A stretch of DNA of 22,353 nucleotides from a virus, in the IMG/VR virus record IMGVR_UViG_3300047667_001315, positions 1 to 22,353 of that record. One strand, given 5' to 3'. The notes beneath the pieces are model-generated. The model did not search any database and was not told where the DNA came from. It saw only the letters and a program-made list of their open reading frames with translations. The position numbers and the translations under genes were made by a program. Positions 7,715 to 15,446 of this stretch are shown in pieces (position 1 is the first letter of the stretch; the number at the start of each line of letters is the position of its first letter).

Positions 7715-9289
7715 TTAAGTGTTTATTATTTCTCTAGTTCTAGTTGCATTATGTGAAACTTTTTCACTGTATTCTAAAAGTTCATTAGTTTTACCTGCAT
7801 TACCTTTAAACCTATTTTTTCTTTCTTCAAAATAATTAATAATATCTGTATGATTTACTTTAGTTTTACCATAAGTAAACGTTAAAATATCACTAATTGT
7901 TATATCATCTCTTTTAATTATCTCACTACTGTTGTTTTCAACATAGTTAACATAAGCCATACAAAATAACAACCAGTTTTTAATTTTTTTAAAATTCATA
8001 CTAGCACTATGTGGTCTAAATTCTAATGTAAATGGAACACCATTATTTAATCCATCTTTTTTAGGTTCAACATTTCTAGTATTAAAGTTGCAAGTAATAA
8101 GGTTTAACCATTTGTAACGATATAAATTTGCTAAAGGAACATTATGACTGTATCTGTCAGTATATCTGCCTCCAGGATGATTTATAAATCTATTTAAATT
8201 TTCACCTAACTCTCTATTTTTTACATGAGACATATTTGCCATATCTTTAAATAAAGCTTCCCATGCTAAAGCATAGCCATATTTGTCACCATGTTCACTA
8301 ATGTATTTTTTAAAGTCCCATTTTTTTAAAAAACCTGTATAATCATTAGTTCTTCTAGAAGGAGGAAATATTTCAAATATTTCTCTTTCTATTTGTAGTC
8401 CTAGTAAATAAGCATCAATAGTAAACTTTTCATTAAAATTAGCTCCACCTACATGTACATGTATACCACATTGCTTAGTAATGCTACAATATTCATGAAT
8501 TGTTTTAACACAACGATAAAGATTTGCTAATCCAGCATCTCCTTTTAAAACACCTGTTACATATTCACCACCATAAACATTACCATCTTCATCTCTTAAA
8601 GATCCATCATGTACAGCATCTAAGTTTAAAGAATTATGCTTATATTGCCAATCAGGTATTTTTCCTGAAATAGTTTCAATTTCTATACCAAAAGTATAGT
8701 CTAATCCCCCTGTACCAATAGTAGTGGCTGTTGAAACACCTAATTTAATAGCTTCTTTTTTAGTATATGAATCTGAAGAAGATGCAGAAAATTTAGTTTT
8801 TTTATATTGTACTTTATCTTTTTTGTCAGATACACATTCTTTTAATGGTTTTAAATATTCAGTATCTTTTAAACAAATTCCAAATTTTCTTTTAGATGCA
8901 ATAATTAGTGTTTCAAAAAATAATAATTCGTCTTGATTTCTACCAGGAATTAATTTACTAAACTTTTCTTCACCTATCTCACAACAAGCATCATTTCTAT
9001 CTGAAAAAATTAATTCTTTTCCGTCTTTTAAATAAATTTTAATCATGTCATTTTTATGATAATATTTGTTTTTATATTTTATACAGCTTTCTTCATCAAA
9101 TAACACACAACTTGGATATGAATAACCAAAATGGTTTTTTCTCATTATAATTAAAGGTGGGTTATTTTTAGTAGCATCATAGAAGATGCCATCTATAAGG
9201 ACGGCATCTTCTGATGATATTTTTCTACCTAAAGAATCAATTACTTTTGAATTTACTTTTTTTTTATTTTTAGACCTCTTTAGTTTCAT
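7715..9289 (-). CDS. Amidoligase (Amidoligase_2-type, GS-like COOH-NH2 ligase)
   Basis: A 524-aa protein. From about residue 198 it has the glutamine-synthetase-like amidoligase signature: YTFGIEIET (198-206), GGEYVTG (240-246), CGIHVHVGG (274-282), and LEFRPHS near 435 before a helical C-terminus. The acidic and His residues in these motifs bind metal and ATP in the family, which forms amide bonds between carboxylates and amines. The N-terminal 190 residues are separate, with short repeated Tyr-rich strands (LIDGIFYD, KNKYYHKND), perhaps a substrate-binding or carrier domain. It overlaps the upstream GATase gene by 20 nt. Large phage amidoligases of this layout are known (Iyer et al. family); the substrate is unknown. 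Confidence 0.85.
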   Translation of the reverse strand: MKLKRSKNKKKVNSKVIDSLGRKISSEDAVLIDGIFYDATKNNPPLIIMRKNHFGYSYPSCVLFDEESCIKYKNKYYHKNDMIKIYLKDGKELIFSDRNDACCEIGEEKFSKLIPGRNQDELLFFETLIIASKRKFGICLKDTEYLKPLKECVSDKKDKVQYKKTKFSASSSDSYTKKEAIKLGVSTATTIGTGGLDYTFGIEIETISGKIPDWQYKHNSLNLDAVHDGSLRDEDGNVYGGEYVTGVLKGDAGLANLYRCVKTIHEYCSITKQCGIHVHVGGANFNEKFTIDAYLLGLQIEREIFEIFPPSRRTNDYTGFLKKWDFKKYISEHGDKYGYALAWEALFKDMANMSHVKNRELGENLNRFINHPGGRYTDRYSHNVPLANLYRYKWLNLITCNFNTRNVEPKKDGLNNGVPFTLEFRPHSASMNFKKIKNWLLFCMAYVNYVENNSSEIIKRDDITISDILTFTYGKTKVNHTDIINYFEERKNRFKGNAGKTNELLEYSEKVSHNATRTREIINT

Positions 9290-10619
9290 CTATTTCTACT
9301 AATTTTAAAAATTCAGCAACGTCATGTTGTGTGACAACAAGCTCTTCTATAATTTTGTTATTATAGTTTGCATCATTTAAATGATTAATAACTTTTGAAA
9401 CACTAACATTTATATTATTTAGTAATAATCTTATTTCACTTACTGGTAACTCAACAAAACCATCATCTTCTTCATCATCATCTTCTTCTAAGAAATTATT
9501 TTCAAACGCTGGCTTATCGTTCTTCTTAGTTCCCAACAAGCCATTTCTCTTTTTTTCAATAAAATCCCAAAAGCTATTTGCAAAAGAACTATCAATAAAA
9601 ACTCTACGTTTAGTGATTGTTCCTGATAAATAAGTAGTTATTATAATAAATGTATTTAATTTATTATCAAAATAAGTAACAGTAGATACACGATTATCTT
9701 TACCTTTTTCAGTAATGATTTTGTCTTCTTCACCATTTTTATACTTATAAAGTATACCTCTTTTTCCTGGAATTTTTAAAGAACTAACTGGAATTTCATT
9801 TGAAATATCATGATAAAAAAGTGTTGTAGTAGATAATTTTAAATATTCTAAAATATCATCAACCATTTCAGGTACATTCTTGTAGTCTGTAAAATTAGCT
9901 AATGCATTAACTGTACTTATTCTTTTTGGAGAATTTATTAAAACAGTTTCACTTAAAATTTTACCATCTAGAATTTCATAATGTTTATTTACATCAAAAC
10001 TTTTAATGTCAACACAACCAATAGCTGCTAATGGTCCTTTTTCAGAAGAAATATACATTCCATCATCAATATAGCCATAATGCAAAGGACGCTCATAGTT
10101 TCTCCAGATATTTACAATATCTTTTTCATGTCTAGCGTCTCTCCATATTAATGCAGCAGCACCGTCAAAATCTTTAACAATATCTAAAGAGTTTACTTCA
10201 TTAATATAATGAAAGAAAATCTTAGAATCCATGTTAATATTTTTATCATCAAATCCTCTATTAGGAAATGCTTTGTTATAGTTTGATATTAAATATTTAT
10301 GATTTTTTAATGTGCCATTATGAGCACCTATTACATTACCAAATAAGAAAGGGTGAGCATTTTCAATAGTTTTTTCACCTAGGGTTGCTGCTCTAGTATG
10401 ACCAATAAACAAAGATGTTTCAACAGGTTCAAATGTTGGTAACATTTTTTCAGAAACTTCTCCTAATGTTTTTTCTAGTCTATTTTCAAAAACAATTGCT
10501 TTATTTTCATTATAAAAACCAGCAGAGTGCCTACCTCTGGTTTCGTTAGCATAAAATAATAATCTTAGTTTTTCTTTGTTAAACGGTTGTTTACCGCTAT
10601 ATCCTAATAATCCACACAT
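9270..10619 (-). CDS. Class II glutamine amidotransferase (GlmS/PurF-type domain) with C-terminal extension
   Basis: A 449-aa protein with a textbook N-terminal GATase II domain: MCGLLGY (Cys2 nucleophile), RGRHSAG (28-34), HTRAAT (74-79), NAHP (87-90) and AHNGTL (99-104), then DGAAALIW, a conserved Ntn strand. The GATase domain ends near residue 225. The remaining half has no SIS or synthetase domain that I can see; it includes an acidic run (EEDDDEEDD, near 390) and a helical C-terminus. It probably feeds ammonia or processes Gln amide for the ligases nearby. It overlaps the amidoligase gene by 20 nt and lies 3 nt after the stop of the cyclotransferase-like gene. Confidence 0.9.
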   Translation of the reverse strand: MCGLLGYSGKQPFNKEKLRLLFYANETRGRHSAGFYNENKAIVFENRLEKTLGEVSEKMLPTFEPVETSLFIGHTRAATLGEKTIENAHPFLFGNVIGAHNGTLKNHKYLISNYNKAFPNRGFDDKNINMDSKIFFHYINEVNSLDIVKDFDGAAALIWRDARHEKDIVNIWRNYERPLHYGYIDDGMYISSEKGPLAAIGCVDIKSFDVNKHYEILDGKILSETVLINSPKRISTVNALANFTDYKNVPEMVDDILEYLKLSTTTLFYHDISNEIPVSSLKIPGKRGILYKYKNGEEDKIITEKGKDNRVSTVTYFDNKLNTFIIITTYLSGTITKRRVFIDSSFANSFWDFIEKKRNGLLGTKKNDKPAFENNFLEEDDDEEDDGFVELPVSEIRLLLNNINVSVSKVINHLNDANYNNKIIEELVVTQHDVAEFLKLVEIDETKEV

Positions 10620-10622
10620 TTT

Positions 10623-11015
10623 TTATTTTTTTTCTGTAATTGGGTTAACAAAATCACCGTTATAAACAACAGTATTTCCTTGATCTTCATTAAAATATAA
10701 AGCAGCTTCATCAGTATTTCCATTTTCTAGAAGAACTGGTATCACTTCTCTTTTGTACCAACTTCCTTCATGGTTATTAGGATTGTATCCTTCTAATCCG
10801 TCTAAAGAAGATAAACCACTATCATCTACTTGGTATACTTCACCAACTATTTGACTAGTTTCTATATTTTTGTTTACAAACGGAAGACCACTTGTTGTAA
10901 GATGATATTTATTAACTGTTACTGCATTTCCTATAAAAGCAGCATTTATTTGTGTTAACAATCTATGATTACCTTTACTTTTTCGTAAAGTACCATATAC
11001 AAATACTTTATGCAT
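10623..11015 (-). CDS. Gamma-glutamylcyclotransferase-like protein
   Basis: A 130-aa protein of the GGCT/AIG2 fold. YGTLR at 7-11 is the substrate-binding loop, Glu75 in LDGLEGY (71-77) is the expected catalytic residue, and WYKREVIPV (86-94) is the conserved strand. The family releases 5-oxoproline from gamma-glutamyl amines or peptides. With ATP-grasp and amidoligase partners it could cleave, edit or protect a gamma-glutamyl linkage. It overlaps the ATP-grasp gene by 8 nt. The length is normal and all key residues are present. Confidence 0.9.
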   Translation of the reverse strand: MHKVFVYGTLRKSKGNHRLLTQINAAFIGNAVTVNKYHLTTSGLPFVNKNIETSQIVGEVYQVDDSGLSSLDGLEGYNPNNHEGSWYKREVIPVLLENGNTDEAALYFNEDQGNTVVYNGDFVNPITEKK

Positions 11016-11865
11016 ATTCTCTTAATAATTTAGGTAGCATTTCAGCATAAGCTTTTGCTACATGAGTTTCTAATTCTGTTGTGTTTTTTTCACCAAAACT
11101 TGGTGCTGAATTAATTTCAATAATTTTAAAATCAGGATTTTGACGAATGTTATTTTCTCTATCTGTTCCTGATTGAACTCTTACGTCACATGCACCAAAA
11201 TCTAAACCTACAGCATTTAAGGCTTTAACACATTCTTTTACAATATTATTCCAGTTTAGTGGCTTATCAAAATTTTCATTTGATTCTAAATACCAAACAC
11301 AGTTACTATCGTTTTTAAACCATTTTTTATCATCAGGAGTATCAGATTTAATCATTTTTCTACATGTATAAAAACAACCATTTTTATTAACATGTATACG
11401 ATATTCTCTAATACCACTAAAATACTCTTCAAAAATATAATGTGATATGTTTTTAGAGTTAATAAATAATTGTAATTGACTAGCTGTTTTTAGCATTTCC
11501 ATGCCTTTTCCACGAGAACCATTACGTAACTTTGCAATTATAGGGAATGATAGTTCCTCTAAATTGTCAGGTAATTTTGTCCACCATTTACAAGTATTTA
11601 CATTTTCTTTATCAAAACACTCTTTCATTCTAACTTTATTACTAGAGTTTCCAATAGCTTTGATAGAATTTAATTCTACTTTAATTTTTTGACGAGACGT
11701 AAATTTACCCAATTCATACATTTCTTTAGATGTAGTGCTTCCAAATCTAATAATAGATCTAAAAGGATTTAAAGGTAATGCTTTATAAGCAGCTCTTAAC
11801 ACTTTATGTGATGGATGTCTACTTAAAATTATTGGTCTAAATTTTGTAATTATTCTTTTCGACAT
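11008..11865 (-). CDS. ATP-grasp (RimK-like) ligase
   Basis: A 285-aa ATP-grasp enzyme. KLRNGSRGKGM (112-122) is the glycine-rich ATP loop, YIFEEYFSG and REYR (about 143-156) form the central strands, and DFGACDVRV then IIEINSAPSFGE (about 222-259) carry the Mg-binding Glu/Asn at the end. ATP-grasp ligases join a carboxylate to an amine through an acylphosphate, often adding amino acids to peptides. Together with the two amidoligases and amidotransferases it suggests ATP-driven assembly of a short peptide or conjugate. It overlaps both neighbours (16 nt and 8 nt). Confidence 0.9.
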   Translation of the reverse strand: MSKRIITKFRPIILSRHPSHKVLRAAYKALPLNPFRSIIRFGSTTSKEMYELGKFTSRQKIKVELNSIKAIGNSSNKVRMKECFDKENVNTCKWWTKLPDNLEELSFPIIAKLRNGSRGKGMEMLKTASQLQLFINSKNISHYIFEEYFSGIREYRIHVNKNGCFYTCRKMIKSDTPDDKKWFKNDSNCVWYLESNENFDKPLNWNNIVKECVKALNAVGLDFGACDVRVQSGTDRENNIRQNPDFKIIEINSAPSFGEKNTTELETHVAKAYAEMLPKLLREYA

Positions 11866-12671
11866 GTTTTTTTAAAATTTTTAATATTTGAAGTATAAGA
11901 TTTATTACCATCTGTAACTTTTACAAGAAAACTTCCACCACATTGAATAATTTTAGATGTTATATATTCACCACCTACTCTTAAACCTATTACTGATTTG
12001 TCATGCTTTATCATTTTTACAGTATCACCTTCTTTTAAAAGAGGTGATGTAATATCTAATTCATAAAGTTCATCAAAAGGTAAAGTGTAAAGAGTAGAAC
12101 TGTCATTCACAAAACAGTTATCATTTATAAGATGAATAACTTCTTTCTGACTAAATATATATTCTTTATTATAACAAAGACCAAAACATTTATTTTTTTT
12201 ATAAAAACCTATTATATCAATGTTTTTTTTTAATTTAATTTTTTTTCCTATTAAATTTTCATTAATTGTTCCTATTTTGTATAATTTAGGAATAGCTGAT
12301 AGTATTCTTCCTCGACGAGAATAAACCCTATTTTGATAACAATATAAAACATCACCTTTTGAAGTAATATTAATACTATTGTTAATAGCTACTGATTTTT
12401 CTAGATATTCTAAAGAACTGTCATATAATATAATTTCTTCACCATTAAGCAAAGCAGTGCAATTATAGCTTTCGAGATTAAGTTTATTTACTTTAATTTT
12501 TTTTAAAAAAGTTACATACACAAAACCTTTACTATTATAGTACTTATCACTTCTTTTATATGAACCACTAAAAGCATATTCGTCTCCTTCTACTAAAACA
12601 ACTTCCTCAACACCTATTTGATTTAAAACTTCTTTAATTATTTCTGGAGTTATTTGCTCATACTCTAACAT
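11850..12671 (-). CDS. Unknown protein with SH3-like small barrels, amidoligase cluster
   Basis: Starting at ATG 12671 gives 273 aa. The longer open frame to 12785 would run 128 nt inside the upstream ligase gene, whereas this start leaves the 14-nt overlap typical here. No enzyme motif is visible. It is rich in beta-strand patterns with Lys and Tyr. The last 60 residues (LLKEGDTVKMIKHD, then GLRVGGEYIT and FLVKVTDG) resemble a small SH3/KOW-like barrel, similar to the N-terminus of the intron-encoded protein at 17749-18333. Being locked between the COOH-NH2 ligase and ATP-grasp genes, it may be a scaffold, substrate-binding subunit or carrier. That role is inference. Confidence 0.7.
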   Translation of the reverse strand: MLEYEQITPEIIKEVLNQIGVEEVVLVEGDEYAFSGSYKRSDKYYNSKGFVYVTFLKKIKVNKLNLESYNCTALLNGEEIILYDSSLEYLEKSVAINNSINITSKGDVLYCYQNRVYSRRGRILSAIPKLYKIGTINENLIGKKIKLKKNIDIIGFYKKNKCFGLCYNKEYIFSQKEVIHLINDNCFVNDSSTLYTLPFDELYELDITSPLLKEGDTVKMIKHDKSVIGLRVGGEYITSKIIQCGGSFLVKVTDGNKSYTSNIKNFKKTCRKE

Positions 12672-13455
12672 GTTGTAATAATTTAATATTGTTTTCTTTA
12701 CATATATCTTTTGCCATCTCTGCATTATTTGTGTTAATGCAAGTTTGTATTTTTTCAGCAAACTGTTTAATTTCATTCTCTTCATTTACATAATCTATAG
12801 CAAGCATAGTTTGGTTAAAAGCCCATTCCATTAAATCTTCATTTACTAACCAAAAGTTACTTAATGTACGATACTCAAAACCATATTCAGTAAATCTAAA
12901 ACGACCTGCTTTACCATATACACGTTTACGATTTTCATCACTATCCATAATTACAGAAGGTACTCCTAAAAACAAATCCATTGCTTTAACTAAATCTTCT
13001 GTGACTTCTGGTGTGAACTTATTGTAGCTTATATGTATATGACCACCTGCATAACGTCTATTTGCCTCAGGCTCAACAGTTGGATTTTCCATTCTAGACC
13101 ATACATCATTATCTGGTGAACATCCAAACATAGCTCCTTGGTCAGTAGATAACTGTTCTTCAGTAAAAAGTATAGATGGTACAATTGCTATTTCATAACC
13201 TACTCTATTCTTAATAGTTTTTAAACAAAATGAAATTTCTCGTTTAAGTCTTCCAGCATCTCTAACTGGAGGGATATTAAACTCCACCATTACATTATCT
13301 TCTTGTAACGCATGACCATGCTCACTTATTGGAATAGGTTCTTCTTTAGTACCTCCAATCAAACCTTCTGCTGATACAGCATTACCTTTATTATCAACTA
13401 AGAAAACTTCAGGATCTGTACCAAAAGCTATAAACTCAACTTTTTTTTTACTCAT
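12658..13455 (-). CDS. phiEco32-like COOH-NH2 ligase type 2 (amidoligase)
   Basis: A 265-aa protein with the family's motif order: FGTDPEVFLVD (11-21), a first-domain Glu in DNVMVEFNIPP (53-63), GGHIHISYN (137-145) and FEYRTLSNFW (193-202). In this glutamine-synthetase-like family Glu and His residues bind metal and nucleotide, and the Arg-rich strand binds the acceptor. It catalyses ATP-dependent amide formation, probably with an amino acid or amine. The family name comes from phage phiEco32, where it also sits with amidotransferase and ATP-grasp genes. It overlaps the upstream unknown gene by 8 nt. Confidence 0.9.
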   Translation of the reverse strand: MSKKKVEFIAFGTDPEVFLVDNKGNAVSAEGLIGGTKEEPIPISEHGHALQEDNVMVEFNIPPVRDAGRLKREISFCLKTIKNRVGYEIAIVPSILFTEEQLSTDQGAMFGCSPDNDVWSRMENPTVEPEANRRYAGGHIHISYNKFTPEVTEDLVKAMDLFLGVPSVIMDSDENRKRVYGKAGRFRFTEYGFEYRTLSNFWLVNEDLMEWAFNQTMLAIDYVNEENEIKQFAEKIQTCINTNNAEMAKDICKENNIKLLQHVRV

Positions 13456-14128
13456 TATTAATAATTTTATAATTTTTATTATTAAAAGCGACTACACCGC
13501 TATTACTATGACATTCCTCAATATCTCTAATAGATTTCCATGTATCTTTAAAAACAACTCCATCTACTATTTTTAATAAAAGAGGCATCGAATTTCTTAT
13601 ATTAGCATTATCATATTTTTCTTGACTATCTGGCCATTTTTTTAAAAAATTAGATATTGTTGTATTTTCATACTTTAAACCAATTCTACTAAATAACAAA
13701 AAAGAACTTAATAAATATGGTTTTTTAGTCCAAGATTTATTAAACCTAATTAAAAGATGTTTAGTATCATCTGTTACAATAATTGTTGATTTTTTAAAAC
13801 CTAATTTATCTTCAATTTTATTTAAAAAAGATAATAAATTACTAGAATAATTATTCATATCTTCATTAATGTAAGACATTCCTAAATAATACCATAATTT
13901 ATTATGATATTTAGGTATAACTTTCCAAGTAAAACCATATTTAGTAACGGATTCTCCTACTTTTTTTTGGTATTGTCCCCAGAATACATCTTGAAAGTAA
14001 TCTTTACATCTTACTTTTTCAGTAAGAGCGTTACCTTTGTTATCACATAAAACAAGATTAGGTACTGGTGATGAAGTTTTATATGATTCAATAAGTGCTG
14101 AATTATTAGGCAATAAGCATAGATTCAT
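13448..14128 (-). CDS. Unknown conserved-looking protein in the amidoligase cluster
   Basis: A 226-aa protein, not recognised. Visible segments are NLVLCDNKGNALTE near the N-terminus (echoing the VDNKGNAVS strand of the neighbouring COOH-NH2 ligase), WKVIPKYHNKLWYYLG in the middle, HLLIRFNKSW followed by a hydrophobic helix (YLLSSFLLFSRIGL), and a charged C-terminus. The D-N-K-G-N-A-[LV] echo and the R-x-x-x-x-W-x-K-x-P helix could mean a diverged relative or partner of the amidoligases, but no metal-binding motif is intact. Overlaps of 8 nt and 23 nt with flanking enzyme genes make co-translation likely. Confidence 0.7.
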   Translation of the reverse strand: MNLCLLPNNSALIESYKTSSPVPNLVLCDNKGNALTEKVRCKDYFQDVFWGQYQKKVGESVTKYGFTWKVIPKYHNKLWYYLGMSYINEDMNNYSSNLLSFLNKIEDKLGFKKSTIIVTDDTKHLLIRFNKSWTKKPYLLSSFLLFSRIGLKYENTTISNFLKKWPDSQEKYDNANIRNSMPLLLKIVDGVVFKDTWKSIRDIEECHSNSGVVAFNNKNYKIINNE

Positions 14129-14807
14129 AAATTTTCATTTTTTCATTAATAATTTTATTGATTTTACTTACTGTTTCTTTATTAGCCCATGTATATTCAG
14201 GGTGACCTTGTATACACATACAGTTTGTTTTTGGATAAAAAACAATTTCGGGTTCTCTAATTACATCATTTTTATCAGAATAAGTTCTTAAACCAAGTCT
14301 AACATCTATACCGTTTTCTTCCATGTAATAAGTAGACAAAGGAACTTCACTTTGTGCAATAATTTCAAAATCCTCACCTTCTTTTAAATCAAAAAATGGA
14401 TTCATCATTTGATGATGTGTACTTGTCATTAAATGCACTTCTCCATCATTAAATTTAATTTTATGATCTTTACCGTGATTTTCAACATCTTGAATCAACC
14501 TACCACCATTCATTACTGTAAGTAATTGAGCACCTCTACATATACCTATCATAGGTATATTATTAATCATTCCTGTTCGATATGCATTGATATCAACAAG
14601 TTCAGCATTAGGTCCCATTGGTCTAGTTCTGGTATTTTCTAACTGATTATACAATGATGGATTAACATCAGCACCTCCTTGAAAAATAATCAAATCACAA
14701 TCTTCAATTTTATCTGCATGTTCTGTATTTGGTAACCACCCAATAAGTTCTTTTGAAGTATATTTAGTTGTTCTAGGACAAAATACTCTTATTTTTTTAT
14801 TTGACAT
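14106..14807 (-). CDS. Class I glutamine amidotransferase-like / C26 gamma-glutamyl hydrolase
   Basis: A 233-aa protein with the class I GATase / peptidase C26 triad. GICRGAQL (88-95) puts the nucleophile at Cys90, and GHPEY (201-205) supplies His202 and Glu204. GGADVNPSLY (44-53) is typical of the gamma-glutamyl-gamma-aminobutyrate hydrolase (PuuD-like) branch. These enzymes cleave gamma-glutamyl amide bonds or release ammonia from glutamine. With a cyclotransferase-like enzyme also present, the cluster appears able both to make and to break gamma-glutamyl bonds. It overlaps the next gene by 23 nt and the previous one by 19 nt. Confidence 0.88.
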   Translation of the reverse strand: MSNKKIRVFCPRTTKYTSKELIGWLPNTEHADKIEDCDLIIFQGGADVNPSLYNQLENTRTRPMGPNAELVDINAYRTGMINNIPMIGICRGAQLLTVMNGGRLIQDVENHGKDHKIKFNDGEVHLMTSTHHQMMNPFFDLKEGEDFEIIAQSEVPLSTYYMEENGIDVRLGLRTYSDKNDVIREPEIVFYPKTNCMCIQGHPEYTWANKETVSKINKIINEKMKIYESMLIA

Positions 14808-15400
14808 AATAGTTTTTTAATATTTTTAATATTTTTTGTGTCTAATGCTGAAGATATTTTATTTTTAACATCTTCAGGTATTTCATTATTAAATAATGAG
14901 TCTATTTTTTTGTATTTTTTAAAGTTTTTACTATAGTCTTTTAAATAACATTTAGGTATTATAGTATTTTCAAGATAACTTTGATTATTACTGTAATGTG
15001 CTAAAATTAGTTTTTCCCAATTAGTTAATGTTGGAAAATTATATTTTATCCATGTTATTGTAGATAATATTGATTTACGTTTTAACATTAAATAATTTAC
15101 TAAAACTAAAGTTATTTTAAATGATAGTTGAGTATGTTCTTTTTTATAAATATTAACACTAACTCCATCATAAAAACATTTTAAATCTATACTACATAAA
15201 AACGAAACCCATTCTATTGTTATTTTGTCATCAGGTACAATAATTTCAACAACTGTATTTTCATTAGAAACCTCATTGATAGATGGTAATTTCTTTGAAA
15301 AAAAATTATTAATTGTTTTGTTATTGTAATATAAAATAGGCTCTAATAGTAACTCTTTTTTAACTTCATCAAATACAGTAATTACTGATTCTTTTTCCAT
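14789..15400 (-). CDS. Unknown protein, first gene of the amidoligase cluster
   Basis: A 203-aa protein, not recognised. It is Lys/Asn/Ile-rich and mixed alpha/beta: strands such as VVEIIVPDDKITIEW (about 50-64), VSVNIYKKE, then a hydrophobic segment (FKITLVLVNYLML, about 93-105), and a charged helical C-terminus. There is no signal peptide. It follows the hairpin after the polymerase gene and overlaps the C26-like gene by 19 nt, so it appears to open the cluster. Strand-then-helix organisation loosely resembles the unknown protein at 13448-14128; this is only an impression. Confidence 0.65.
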   Translation of the reverse strand: MEKESVITVFDEVKKELLLEPILYYNNKTINNFFSKKLPSINEVSNENTVVEIIVPDDKITIEWVSFLCSIDLKCFYDGVSVNIYKKEHTQLSFKITLVLVNYLMLKRKSILSTITWIKYNFPTLTNWEKLILAHYSNNQSYLENTIIPKCYLKDYSKNFKKYKKIDSLFNNEIPEDVKNKISSALDTKNIKNIKKLLCQIKK

Positions 15401-15414
15401 ATTATTTAAGTAAA

Positions 15415-15446
15415 TTAAGAGAGAGCTTTTAAACTCTCTCTCTTAA
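15415..15446 (-). terminator. Terminator-like hairpin after the DNA polymerase gene
   Basis: On the minus strand TTAAGAGAGAG pairs with CTCTCTCTTAA as an 11-bp stem with a loop of about 10 nt. It begins immediately after the polymerase stop codon (15449-15447) and ends 15 nt before the next ATG. The trailing sequence is only weakly T-rich (TTT), so termination may be partial, or the hairpin may set the mRNA 3' end. Confidence 0.65.

Noticed and set aside
12672-12785. Upstream extension of the 273-aa unknown protein
   Set aside because: It would overlap the COOH-NH2 ligase gene by 128 nt; ATG 12671 gives the 14-nt overlap usual here.
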